Shown here: piece after piece, positions 38,687-49,094 of the stretch | How the letters are laid out: every line of letters begins with the position of its first letter | Position numbering within the stretch: the first letter of the stretch is position 1 | From: Channallabes apus | Taxonomy: Eukaryota > Chordata > Actinopteri > Siluriformes > Clariidae | DNA length: 64,000 nt | Reading direction: 5' to 3' | Assembly (NCBI GenBank): GCA_030522415.1 | Contig: CM060127.1 | Coordinates: forward strand, 15,358,646 to 15,422,645 | The notes under the pieces: generated by a model | Told to the model about the DNA's origin: nothing | Databases searched by the model: none | What the model saw: only the letters and a program-made list of their open reading frames with translations | Position numbers and translations under genes: made by a program

Positions 38687-39592
38687 ATGTCTACCATTCA
38701 GCTCGTTCAGTGTGTAGAGTGCAGGATGTTTAGACATTCTTCCTCCGTCATTAGCGATAATTTTATTTGTGATAGGTGTGTGTTAGTGAGCACTCTGACG
38801 GAGAAGATATCAGCATTAGAGGAGCGCATCCAGACTTTAGAGAGGGTTAGACAGTGTAAGAGCAGCGTTATTCCCGTAGCGGACATTCTGGGTGCCACAG
38901 GCGGAGATAAACAGCCCCCGACTCCGGCATTAGAGCCCTCACAGCGGGGCGAGTGGGTGACGACTCGGCGGCATACTCGTTCAGCCAAAGCTAACGCTAA
39001 GGCTAGCCCACTGGAGCACACCTCCTCTGCGCTTCACGTGTCCAACAGGTTTGCTCTCCTCAGTGCTGCACCCGCTGAGAAACCTGAAAGAGCTCTGGTT
39101 ATAGGAGACTCTATACTGAGGCACGTGACATTAGCTAGACCTTTAGGGGCGCCAGCGGCAGTGGTTAGGTGTATCCCGGGAGCCAGAGCACCGGACATAA
39201 CAGGTAATCTTAGGGCTCTAGGACAGCACAGGTTCTCTAAGATAGTGGTACATGCTGGAGCTAATGATATACGCCTTCGTCAGTCAGAGGTTAGTAAGAG
39301 TAACTTTACAGAGGTGTTTAAATTAGCAAAGGCGATGTCCGATGAAGTAGTATGCTCTGGTCCCATCCCAATGAGACGTGGCGACATAGCTTACAGCAGG
39401 TTATGGTCGCTGAACTGCTGGATGTCCAGGTGGTGCTCCAAAAATAATGTGGGCTTCATAGACAATTGGAAGACCTTTGAGGGCAAAGCTGGCCTGTTAG
39501 GGTGGGACGGTGTCCATCCCACTCGGGAAGGTGCTGCTCTCATTTCCTGTAGTATAGCTCATAGTCTCAGTAGAGGTCTAGTTAATCGGTGA
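38687..39592 (+). CDS. LINE-B ORF1: zinc-finger and SGNH-esterase protein, intact
   Basis: The 301-codon ORF begins at ATG 38687 after a 5' UTR and has no interruption. Residues 9-31 hold a CVEC...CDRC four-cysteine zinc-binding motif. Residues 35-56 form a short coiled coil (TLTEKISALEERIQTLERV). Residues 135-300 are an SGNH (GDSL) hydrolase fold: ALVIGDSILRH (S142), HAGAND (N193), WDGVHPT (D274, H277), so the whole catalytic set is present. Esterase-bearing ORF1 proteins are known in CR1-like LINEs, including zebrafish ZfL2; they bind nucleic acid and are thought to act at membranes. The ORF is open although ORF2 behind it is dead, which fits a recent insertion. It is a transposon gene, not a host esterase. 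Confidence 0.9.
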   Translation: MSTIQLVQCVECRMFRHSSSVISDNFICDRCVLVSTLTEKISALEERIQTLERVRQCKSSVIPVADILGATGGDKQPPTPALEPSQRGEWVTTRRHTRSAKANAKASPLEHTSSALHVSNRFALLSAAPAEKPERALVIGDSILRHVTLARPLGAPAAVVRCIPGARAPDITGNLRALGQHRFSKIVVHAGANDIRLRQSEVSKSNFTEVFKLAKAMSDEVVCSGPIPMRRGDIAYSRLWSLNCWMSRWCSKNNVGFIDNWKTFEGKAGLLGWDGVHPTREGAALISCSIAHSLSRGLVNR

Positions 39593-39721
39593 CAATCCAG
39601 AGCCCAGGCCAGGGAGCAGACAGACAGGCTAAACCAACCGTCTGCTAGCTGCATAGAGTCGTCACTCAGGGTTCACCATATTGAGACTGTGTCTGTTCCC
39701 CGATCTAAGCAAAAATATAGA

Positions 39722-42542
39722 ATGACTCAGAAAGTCTGTTTCAATAATCTAATTAACATAAAGACCACAAACTCAGATCATACTGAATGCGCAGCCGGCA
39801 CCTTTGATCTGAAGCTAGGATTGTTAAATATAAGATCTCTCGCATCAAAAGCGGTTATTGTTAATGAAATTATCACAGATCAGGCGTTTGATATACTCTG
39901 TTTAACTGAAACATGGGTTAAACAGGACGAGTATGTAGCTCTAAATGAAGCTAGTCCTCCTGGGTACAGCTACATACACCAGCCTCGGTTAACTGGTAGA
40001 GGAGGAGGCGTCGCAGTTATTCATGATGATAATCTGTCTATCGTACAAAAACACGGACACAAATTTAACTCATTTGAAATTCTTTATAGTAACATAAGTA
40101 TACTTAAGTATATTAAGTCAGCTCAGTCGATTCCACTAATTATAATTTACAGACCTCCAGGGCCGTATCCTGAATTTCTTAGTGAATTTGTGGATTGCAT
40201 CTCAGACCTGGTCGTTTCTGTAGACAAAGCGTTAATTGCCGGAGATTTTAACATTCATTTTGAGAATCCAGAAGACCCTCCGAGAACAGCATTTATGTCC
40301 ATACTGGACTCTGTAGGCGTAAATCAGTCTGTAGTAGGACCCACTCAAAAAGCAGGTCACACTTTAGACTTAATAATATTTTTCGGATTAAGTATAAGAA
40401 ATGTATTCACAATTACACTGTCTGAAATTATCTCAGATCACTATCTTGTCTCCATTCAAGTGTGTCACAGTGATAATGTACGCACAGCACCGCGCTAGCG
40501 TATTAAACGTACTTTCACATCAACTACCACACAGAGTTTTATCAGTAATCTCCCAGAGTTACCAACTTCGATTAGGTCACCGTCTGACGCCACAGAACTC
40601 GATCAGGCGACTGAATATTTAGAGTCGACATTTCGTTGTACCTTAGATAATGTAGCTCCAGCGAAAAGAAAAATTATTAGAGATAAGAAACTCGCTCCCT
40701 GGTATAACAATCACACGCGCACTTTAAAACAGACCGCTCGGAAATTAGAGCGTAAATGGCGTCAAACTAAATTGTTACTATTTCAAATAGCATGGAAAGA
40801 GAGCATCCTGAACTATAGGAAAGCTCTTAGTGTAGCTAGATCAATGTATCTCTCCACTCTTATAGAAGAAAATAAAAATAATCTTAGATTTTTATTTAAT
40901 ACTGTAGCCAAATTAACCAGAAATAAGACCACTACAGAAATCTCTACAACAACATCATGCAATAGCGAGGACTTCATGAACTTTTTTAATAATAAAATTG
41001 TAAATATCAGGCATAAAATTGAGGCTTTGAAACCGAACAATGTAATTGATACAGATGTTAACCTAGCCATGTCAGATTCAAACCTAGAATACTTTACTCC
41101 CCTTGAAGAGAATGAACTAATTTCACTCATCTCTTCTGCAAATTCATCAACCTGTATATTAGATCCTATACCGACACATTTTCTTAAACAGATAGTACCA
41201 GTAATAACAGAACCGCTGTTGAGAATAATTAATTCTTCACTCAGCATTGGTTATGTTCCAAAATCTTTTAAATTAGCAGTTATCAAACCAATAATTAAGA
41301 AACCTGACCTCGACCCCTGTCAGCTGTCCAATTACAGGCCAATATCAAACCTCCCTTTTATGTCTAAGATTCTGGAAAAGATAGTAGCAGAGCAGCTATG
41401 CTCATATCTACATAGAAATGGCATACATGAACTGTATCAGTCAGGATTTAGGCCTCATCACAGCACAGAAACAGCACTCGTTAAAGTAGTAAATGACCTC
41501 CTAGGGTACAGCCCTCTCCTGGCTCAGATCCTATTTGACCGATCGAAATCAGTATGTAGACTTAAATGGTGATTATTCTGCATGTTCTCTAGTGGAGTTT
41601 GGCGTTCTGCAGGGTTCGGTTTTAGGCCCACTGCTTTTTTCCCTTTACATGCTTCCTCTGGGCAACATAATCCGTAAGCATGGTATTAGTTTTCATTGTT
41701 ATGCTGACGACACACAGCTATACGTCTCAACAAAACCTGATGAGAAAAACCATCTTACTAAAGTTGAGCAATGTGTGCAGGACATAAGAAATTGGATGCT
41801 AATTAACTTCCTTCTGCTTAATCCGGATAAGACAGAAGACCTAGTCATAGGACCGCATACAGCTAGAAGTAAAATCTTAGATCACACCGTAACTTTAGAT
41901 GGCCTTTCTGTTCCATCAAGTGCAACAGTAAAAGACCTCGGTGTGATTATAGATTCCAGCCTTTCATTTGAAGCTCATGTAGATAATATCACCAGGATAG
42001 CATTCTTTCACCTCAGAAATATTGCCAAGATAAGAAATATATTGTCGGTAAACGATGCAGAAAAACTAGTTCATGCTTTTATCACTTCTAGGTTGGACTA
42101 TTGTAATGCTTTACTGTCTGGTTGTTCATTTAGGTGCATAAACAAGCTTCAGCTAGTCCAGAATGCAGCAGCGAGAGTCCTCACTAGAACCAGAAGATAT
42201 GAGCACATCACCCCTATCCTATCTTCACTACATTGGCACCTTGTGAAATTTCGCATTGATTTTAAAATACTACTCTTGACATATAAAGCATTAAATGGTC
42301 TCGCGCCGCAGTATCTGAGCGAACTGCTAGTGTCTTACGATCCGCCACGCCTACTTCGGTCAAAGGATGCAGGCTGCTTGTCAGTACCACGTATTATGAA
42401 AACTACAGCTGGGGGCAGAGCTTTTTCTTACAAAGCCCCAAAATTATAGAATAGTCTTCCAAATAGTGTTCGGGACTCAGACACAGTCTCAGTGTTTAAG
42501 TCTAGGCTCAAAACCTATTTATTTAGCCAAGCATTTTTATAA
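39722..42542 (+). pseudogene. LINE-B ORF2: endonuclease/reverse transcriptase, inactivated
   Basis: The frame starts near ATG 39722, with an in-frame GTG at 39689. The endonuclease has LLNIRSLASK, CLTETW, IAGDFN and ISDHYLV. An in-frame TAG at 40496-40498 interrupts otherwise continuous coding to 41500 (NYRPISNLPFMSKILEKIV). At about 41501-41506 a deletion joins VVNDLL to [14 protein letters not shown] in another frame and removes reverse-transcriptase motif A. The second part has [17 protein letters not shown] and CYADDTQLY (both aspartates). A second TAG at 42447-42449 replaces the tryptophan of KLWNSLP, and the original end is TAA at 42540-42542. Few lesions otherwise, so the copy is fairly young. 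Confidence 0.92.
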
Positions 42543-42827
42543 ATAGATTTGCCATAAGGTAAAGGAGCAGATCTGGGGGACTCATGGACGTAGAGTATTA
42601 TGGTGAACTGGTATGTTTAGATGCTGTCTTCCTCACTCTCATTTGATCACTCAGGTTTGTTGATGGTGAGGTGATTGTTTGCTTTACATCTCAGGGAGCC
42701 CTCAGGTTTGTGTTTCCTTCTGGCTCTCCCTTTTAGTTATGCTGTCATAGTTAGTCCTGCCGGAGTCCCTGCTTGCACTCTACAGTAAATATACATTCAC
42801 ATTAGACATTTTGTCTGTGACCATACC

Positions 42828-43995
42828 CAGAGGTGGAAAGTAACGAATTACATTTACTCGCGTTACTGTAATTGAGTCGTTTTTTTGTGTATTTCTACTT
42901 TTTAAAGTAGTTTTAAAAATCTGTAATTTTACTTTTACTTAAGTACGTTTTGTTTGAAGTATTGTAATTCGCTACATTTTAAATCATATTCGCTACTGAG
43001 TAAAAAATAAATGAATGAAAATGATAAAATAAAAATATTATGCCTTGTATAAGTGCTCCGTTGCGCCGCGTGTGTGTATCATGTCCTGGTCGCGCGCCGC
43101 TCCAGACTCCACTCCAGGTTTTCTGACTGTCCCCACATCGGCACCTTCCTGACCTTCCACACGGTCGCTTCCGCCCTAAGAGTGACGTCATCGACTAGCG
43201 CAACTATACTGTAGATAAATAGGAGAACGACGCGGGAAAGATGGAAGAGGTTGTGATTTTGGCGTTTTGATATTTAGTTGTGTATTCTGGTTTTGACTTT
43301 TTGCCTCCCATTGACTTTGATTATTGCTTTGTCCCTTTGGTTTGGTTGATCTTTGTATATATTTGTAGATAATTTCACTGTTTTTGGTTTAGGGAGTCCG
43401 GGAAGGTACCTGTATTTTTTATTTATTTAAATATAAATACCATTTTGTTTATTATTTTGTCCTGGGTCCACCCTGAATCTGATCCTCTTCCTCCTGTTAT
43501 GTGTGTGTGTGTCTGTGGTTGTATATACAAACCTCATTATTTCATCAGTTAATGATTGGATCTAGTTCTTTCTGCTATATGCCACCATTTCCATACAGTT
43601 TAAAATAGAACCCTGAACCATTCTTTTGCTGCATGGCCCTAGACTGGGACGTAACACCATATTTAAGTGACCACTTTGATTTTCAAGCACAAGAAAGACA
43701 ACAGCTTTATTATGCAAAGGTGTTGCTTAAGTTAAAAACAACTAGTTTGAGATTTATATCTGCTCATCTTTTTTGAACTACGCTAGAATGCCTCAACCCA
43801 CCCCCGCTGTTAAAAAATAAAAATAAAAAAGTAACTCGGTAAATTTTACTCTGAGTAAATTTTTTAATGAGCTACTTTTTACTTTTACTTGAGTAGATTT
43901 TTATAAGGGTAACTTTACTTGTACTTAAGTAAAATTTCACTGAAGTAACAGTACTTGTACTTGAGTACAAAATTTTATTACTCTTTCCACCTCTG
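42828..43995. mobile_element. hAT-type non-autonomous element with 8-bp target-site duplication
   Basis: Termini CAGAGGTGGAAAGTAACG and, inverted, CAGAGGTGGAAAGAGTAAT are flanked by ACCATACC at 42820-42827 and 43996-44003. Subterminal ACTTAAGTA-type motifs recur at both ends, as in the MITE at 412-760. No transposase is visible in the 1168 bp. It sits in the 3' UTR of LINE-B, making it the youngest layer there. Confidence 0.95.
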
Positions 43996-45277
43996 ACCAT
44001 ACCTAATTGCAATCTCTCCTCCTCTTCTCTTCCTCCCCCTCTTTCTCTTTCCTCTCTCCCCCTGTCTCCCCCTTTCACTCTTTCTCTCTCTCTCTCTCTC
44101 TGTCGAGCTACACATGTGGTTCCTGAGCTGCCAGTGATCCAGACTCCCTCTGCCCTCCGGACCTGTCTGATCCATCCTGGTGCCCCGTTTCTGGTTGGAG
44201 GTCTCGTCGCATGGATGCCCCGTGTGTCTCTTTGAGATTTGTCTGGGGATGATTCTATCTACTTAGAAGATGGTTCTGGCCTCGCCTGGTGTTGTCAGCT
44301 GTTTCTCTGAGGACTTGACAATTCGATAGTTCAGGACTGGAACTTTCTACAAGTCTATCTGAGTCTCCAATAACTACTGGACTCCATTTTACATCAACTA
44401 TTATAACATCAATTAAAATCAACTATTATAGCTGAACCTAACACTTAACACTGTATAAATGCAGATCATTTCCTGCTATCTGTTTCACCCAGATGAGGAT
44501 GGGTTCCCTGTTGAGTCTGGTTCCTCTCAAGGTTTCTTCCTATCACCATCTCGGGGAGTTTTTCCTTGCCACTGTCGCCCTCGGGCTTGCTCACCAGGGA
44601 CTATCTGAACATTTTTGATTCATACACATTCACATTCCACACAAACTTAAATAGTTCTTTTGATTGTGTAAAGCTGTTTTGAGACAATGTCAGTTGTTAA
44701 AGCGCTATACAAATAAAACTGAATTGAATTGAATTGAAAATTGTCTGTTGAATGGTTAGGACAATATGCAAACATCAGTGGATCCAGTGAGGAGGGCAGC
44801 GGATTCTTGATGTGCCTCATGACGAGCCTCTTGAAGCACTTCATGATGATAGGTGTGAGTGCAACAGAATGGTAGTCATTGAAACAGGACACTGAAGACT
44901 TCTTCGGTATGGGGACAATGGTGGTGGACTTGGAACATGGAAATGACGGCGCTGCACAGAGAGATGTTGAAGATGTCGGTAAGAACACATGCCAGCTGTT
45001 CAGCACATTCTCTAAGTACTCTGCCAGGGATATTGTCTGGTTCAGCAGCTTTACATGTGTTGACTACGCGTAGTTTTCCTTACATCAACGTGGTGAGACA
45101 CAGCACCTGGTCGTTGGGAGGAGGGGTCACTCGATGTCACGTCGTTCTGTGCATCAAACCGAGCATAGAAGCTGTTCAGCACATCTGTAAGGGAGCTGTC
45201 ACTGTCACAGGCATGTGATGATGTCCTGTAGTTGATATATTCTGATCTATAGATATGCGCCATGTGTCACTGCTATC

Positions 45278-45284
45278 TACTGTA
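45278..45284. other. TACTGTA scar in LINE-A linker
   Basis: On the coding minus strand CACTTTATA is followed by CAGTA and then GATAGCAGTGACACATGG-type sequence. Removing CAGTA gives HFIDSSDTWR, matching the HFTDSGDTRR-type stretch of related L2 proteins. With the insertion a TAG follows at once. Confidence 0.8.
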
Positions 45285-45493
45285 TAAAGTGGCTGTGACT
45301 ATTATGGGCTTGTCTGCGCTTCACCTCCCTGATGGCCCGGAAAAGTTTGGCCCTTGCTGTCTTGTCCCCCGCTCTGAAGGAGGAGTCTCGGGTCTTCAGA
45401 AGTGCACACACCTCTGCTGTAATCCATGGTATCTGGTTGGGGCATGAAATGATGTTCGTGGAGACAGTGACATCATCGGTGCACTTGTTGATG

Positions 45494-45500
45494 TACTGTA
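45494..45500. other. TACTGTA scar in LINE-A endonuclease/linker
   Basis: The minus strand reads GACGAGCTACAGTACATCAAC. Without the 5-bp CAGTA the codons are [15 protein letters not shown], the L2 segment TSYI..C.DDV seen in the intact L2 at 32451 as [10 protein letters not shown]. With it the frame is lost. Confidence 0.8.
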
Positions 45501-45840
45501 GCTCGTCTCTGATTACATGTACTCCTCCAAGTCAGTGAAGTCGCCATAAGTTGCAGCCGCCCTGAACATGTTCCAGTCAGTGTTCTCAAATCAGTCCTGA
45601 AGAAATGGCTCCTGCTGGCCAGGTTTTCACCTGCTTCAGAACCGGTTTTGAACACCTGACGAGTAGTCTGTAAGCTGGAATTAGCACAACAGAAATGTGG
45701 TCTGAGTAGGCGGGGTGGGCGGGGCTCTGCCTGATATGCACAGATGATGTTTGTGTAAACAAGATCCAGCGTGTTTTCCCATCTCGTTGCAAAGTCCACA
45801 TACTGATGGAATTTAGGGAGCACTGACTTGAGATTTGCAT

Positions 45841-45978
45841 GGTTAAAATATCCAGCAACAATAACCAGTCCATCAGGGTGTGTGTTCTGCAGTTCAATGA
45901 TCTTTGCATGGTTAAAATCTCCAGCAACAATAAACAGTCCATCAGGGTGTGTGTTCTGCAGTTCAATGATCTTTGCAT
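45841..45978 (-). repeat. 69-bp in-frame tandem duplication of the endonuclease GDFN box
   Basis: Units at 45841-45909 and 45910-45978 differ at only a few bases and encode [14 protein letters not shown] plus IVAGDFNH (first in coding order) or IVAGYFNH (second, catalytic D changed to Y). Each is exactly 23 codons. Confidence 0.92.
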
Positions 45979-46090
45979 ACAGTTCACAGAGCAATGTCTT
46001 AGCATTAGCACTAGGTTTTGAATGTGCACTCCAATAATGAAAGCTGTGGTGAATTCCCGCGGTAAATAAAAGCAGAACGAAAAGAGAGAG

Positions 46091-48117
46091 TCAAGTGGAA
46101 ACACTGTCATGAGGATACATTGGGACCCACCTTTGTATAAAACATCCCTCTCTGAACCCTGAACCCATTAACCCCAGAACGCTTTACCTCTTTAGAGAAT
46201 CGCCATTCTACAAAATGCCAGAGTCATCAAATAGTTTGTCAGCCTTGACGTGAAGATTGAGATTGTGTCTGAGTACAAAACAATAAATGAAAGGCTCTCT
46301 CTTAGCAGGGAGCCTTTGTAAGCATTACACACACAAAAAAAAAACAAAGGAAAAAAAAGATGTAATGTTAGTCAGATAAAAGCTGAGCACATAACCTATC
46401 ACTTGACTTGAAAGATAAAAAGGAGTCAAGTGCAAATACTCTGGAATATTGTACAGTCTCAAGGCTAAGAACTAATCCATCAGTTCTGAGGAGAAAAAAA
46501 TAAACATGTAGCCCCAGTTACACATTCTTAGACTCATTCAGACAAAGGAGAAAATGATAAAATGCACAGCATTCTTTAAAACATTTGCATTGTTCAAACT
46601 TTTTACTCCTGCAGTCTCATCATTGTACTGTGCTTGGAGTCCCGGGTTGAGTCCAATGCTCCTCGTTGTATGTATTAATAATATGTTTTTGTGTCTATTT
46701 AGTTCTTTATTCTCTATTTAGTATTTAGACTTTAAAACATTTTCTCTCTTGAAAAATTTCATACATCCTGTGACAATGCTTGCATTTTTACCCTTTTATA
46801 TTTGCATATGAATATTAAGGAGATCTAATAGTACCTGTATGCTCCCGTTTTGCTGAGGCTAATGAGAAACAAACAAACACATGCACACATCCTGATGAAA
46901 TTCATTAGCATGGAAATTGGGGCAAGGCCATGGTCATGCTGCTTCACTGATATTCTCATTAAGTGAATTTGCCCCGAACAAGACAGTGCAGTTTGCTGAG
47001 CTGGTCATCACATCTTGCTCCTGTCTGTGAATATCAATGAGACCTTATCAATTTTACATTCATCACAGACAGGCGATGACACCCGGAGGAGACCAGGATA
47101 TGGCTACGGAACCTGTACACGACCAGGATCCCAAAGCTACGCACGATCCCATTCATCAACATGTTGACATCAGGCCACACAGCAAACCCCAGGGTTCTTT
47201 CTACAGGAAAAGCTTCCAGTCTGAAATGTCACACACAGGTACTGTATACTATACGTGTGATACCCTTCCAATGACATATTTACAGTATCAATGCAGCTAT
47301 TTATGAAACTTAAACACCAATACTAACCTTCAAACATTCAGTCTGTTTATTTCATTTTAATAAACGCTGGACTTTTTAAAAATAAAAATGTCGGACTAGC
47401 CTAACAAAGTTAATAAGCCCATAAAGAAGCCCATATACATAAAGAAAAAGAGCGAAAGAAGATCTGCGGTTGTGTCACCACACATGAATGCACACACACG
47501 CATTATATAGGTGAGCTCTGTGGTACCTTTGAAGACTCATTTCCAGACCTCTTGTACTTCAGTGGTGATGGATAAAAGCCTGTCAGAGCAAGCAGAGACT
47601 AACCGAGAGTCAGATCAAACACTAGAAGCCATTTAAAGCAACAGGGACTGAAATGGGTTCTGCATGTACACCAGAGTTTTAATACCATACCTCTAACAGT
47701 ACATTCCATTATCAGCGGATGATGAGGCCACTTCAAAGAGCACATTACTATGCAGATCCCCGAGCTTACTAATGATATTCATGCCACTACAAAAGATGGG
47801 CTGGATCTTGTAGTCGTTGGCCATGCAACCTGAATTATGTCTCCTGTATGTAGATTGGTTTATGCAGAATCATCTACCAAGTACATTTTAACCTGTTTTG
47901 TTTTTGATAATGCTAAAAGACCAACTCAATCCTTCTCACCCAGAGCATGACCAATATAAATCTCTTGGTCTCCCAACAATGGTTGCCTGTGACCTTATTA
48001 TGTGATCTACAGGAAATTGGGGAAATTCTTTATATTTGCTACACCCAGGATCACTCGAGCAACAGGGGGGATTTGTGCATGGTCTCTTCTGGGTTATTGG
48101 GTTTTCAATTAAATTCA
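46091..48117. other. intergenic DNA
   Basis: It is mostly single-copy in appearance. The stretch 46860-47010 is of mixed complexity and could be regulatory, but nothing diagnostic is seen. One weak exon candidate (47069-47238) is listed separately. Confidence 0.4.
47069..47238 (+). CDS. candidate exon, unassigned
   Basis: An acceptor-like TTTACATTCATCACAG ends at 47068 and a donor-like CACAG|GTACTG follows 47238. The frame between is open. It holds an ATG at 47076 and a hydrophilic peptide MTPGGDQDMATEPVHDQDPK, then IRPHSKPQGSFYRKSF. Composition and codon use look more coding-like than neighbouring ORFs, but I recognise no domain. It could be a first coding exon of a downstream gene (phase-1 donor) or chance. 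A TACTGTA scar begins at 47240, inside the putative donor; without it the donor would read GTATAC. Confidence 0.22.
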
Positions 48118-48545
48118 CTCACTCACTCACTCACTCACTCACTCACTCACTCACTCACTCACTCACTCACTCACTCACTCACTCACTCACTCATCATCTA
48201 TACCGCTTTATCCTGTATTCAGGGTTGTGGGGGCCTGGAGGCTATCCCAGGAGATATAGGGCACGAAGCGGGGTACACCCCAGACAGGGCGTCAATCCAT
48301 TGAAGGACACACAGACATACACACACTCACCCACTCATTCACACACTACAGGCAATTTGAGAACACCAAGTAACCTAACCTACTGTACATGTCTTCGACT
48401 GTGGGAGGAAACCAGAGTACCCAGAGGAAACCCACCAAGCACGGGGAGAACATGCAAACTCCATGCATACAGAGACGGGAATCGAGCCTGGATCCTGGAG
48501 GTACAGTACAAGGCGACAGTGCTAACCACTACACCATGTGCTGCC
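48118..48545 (-). repeat. SINE copy with expanded tail and 12-bp target-site duplication
   Basis: The duplication CAATTAAATTCA lies at 48106-48117 and 48546-48557. The SINE tail has expanded into about 19 CACT units (48117-48193 on the plus strand). The body matches the main family. Two TACWGTA scars, at 48381-48387 and 48502-48508, are 5-bp insertions relative to the copy at 25343-25705. Confidence 0.95.
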
Positions 48546-48557
48546 CAATTAAATTCA

Positions 48558-48716
48558 ATTAATTAAAAATTATTTGTATAGTGCTTTCGACAGTGGTCAG
48601 TGTCACAAAGCCGCTTTACAGAATAACTAAAATAAATGGAAATAAATTCGAATCAGCTACAGTCTCTCTCTGATGAGCAAGCCGAGGGCAACAGTGGCAA
48701 AGAAAAACACCATCCA
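48558..48716 (-). mobile_element. LINE 3' tail fragment
   Basis: The plus strand reads ATTATTTGTATAGTGCTTTCG and GTGTCACAAAGCCGCTTTACAG, the inverted end of the CR1-like LINE-B group (TGTAAAGCTG...GCGCTATACAAAT). The SINE at 48118 inserted directly beside it. Confidence 0.65.
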
Positions 48717-49094
48717 AGTCCAAGACAGTCCAAGACTATCTTCTTCAAGACTAATTAGAACCATCCTAGGTCACTACATGCATGTCAACCAGATCATTCA
48801 GGGCCATCCTCAGCAGCAGTCAGTGGCCTCCAACCGCAAACCAGGTTTTCCACCTCTTAAAAAAAAGCCAGAAAATTACTTGTTAATTCTTGACTATTGT
48901 CCTATCCATAATGTATATTTATACCAATGTTCCTGTGATAGACCTGCAGACTTCAGCTCCAGCCCTAATCAAACAAACCTGAACAAGCTAATCAAGGTCT
49001 TCAGGATTACTAAGGCTACAGGCAGTTTGGAGCTGAAATCTGTAGGATTGTAGTTCTCTAGGACCAAACCTGCCTACCCCTGCTCTATCCTTCC

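Larger units (their letters stand above)
38438..44744 (+). mobile_element. LINE-B: CR1-like (ZfL2-type) LINE inserted in LINE-A
   Basis: It is bounded by a 7-bp duplication CTGTTGA at 38431-38437 and 44745-44751 and ends with AATAAAACTGAATTGAATTG, the usual tail of this fish LINE group. Order: 5' UTR 38438-38686, ORF1 38687-39592, ORF2 remains 39722-42542, long 3' UTR with a hAT MITE at 42828-43995. A 5'-truncated relative is at 52885-53598. The full-length 5' end, unusual for LINEs, is supported by the clean junction. Confidence 0.9.
36591..46090 (-). mobile_element. LINE-A: 5'-truncated L2-like LINE, host of nested insertions
   Basis: On the minus strand it runs from a truncated endonuclease (near 46090) through the reverse transcriptase to a 3' UTR ending GACAATAAAAGCCAACTTGACTTGACTT at about 36591. 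It is interrupted by a SINE (36781-37219) and by LINE-B (38438-44744). Removing LINE-B and one copy of its 7-bp duplication joins the two halves in frame. Its own parts are 36591-36780, 37220-38437 and 44745-46090. Confidence 0.9.
44752..46090 (-). pseudogene. LINE-A endonuclease and N-terminal reverse transcriptase
   Basis: In minus-strand order the pieces are [45 protein letters not shown] and a repeat of it, [18 protein letters not shown], the linker ([20 protein letters not shown]), [20 protein letters not shown] with [14 protein letters not shown], and [17 protein letters not shown] at the LINE-B junction. Frameshifts lie at several places; two of them (45278 and 45494) are 5-bp CAGTA insertions. 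The SDH box is damaged ([10 protein letters not shown]). The start is truncated near 46090. Confidence 0.88.

Noticed and set aside
38687..39592. Host GDSL lipase/esterase gene
   Set aside because: It lies between the 5' UTR and ORF2 of a CR1-like LINE, with the zinc finger of LINE ORF1 proteins and no introns.
48117..48193. CRISPR-like regular repeat
   Set aside because: Pure CACT tetranucleotides without spacers; a SINE-tail microsatellite in a eukaryote.
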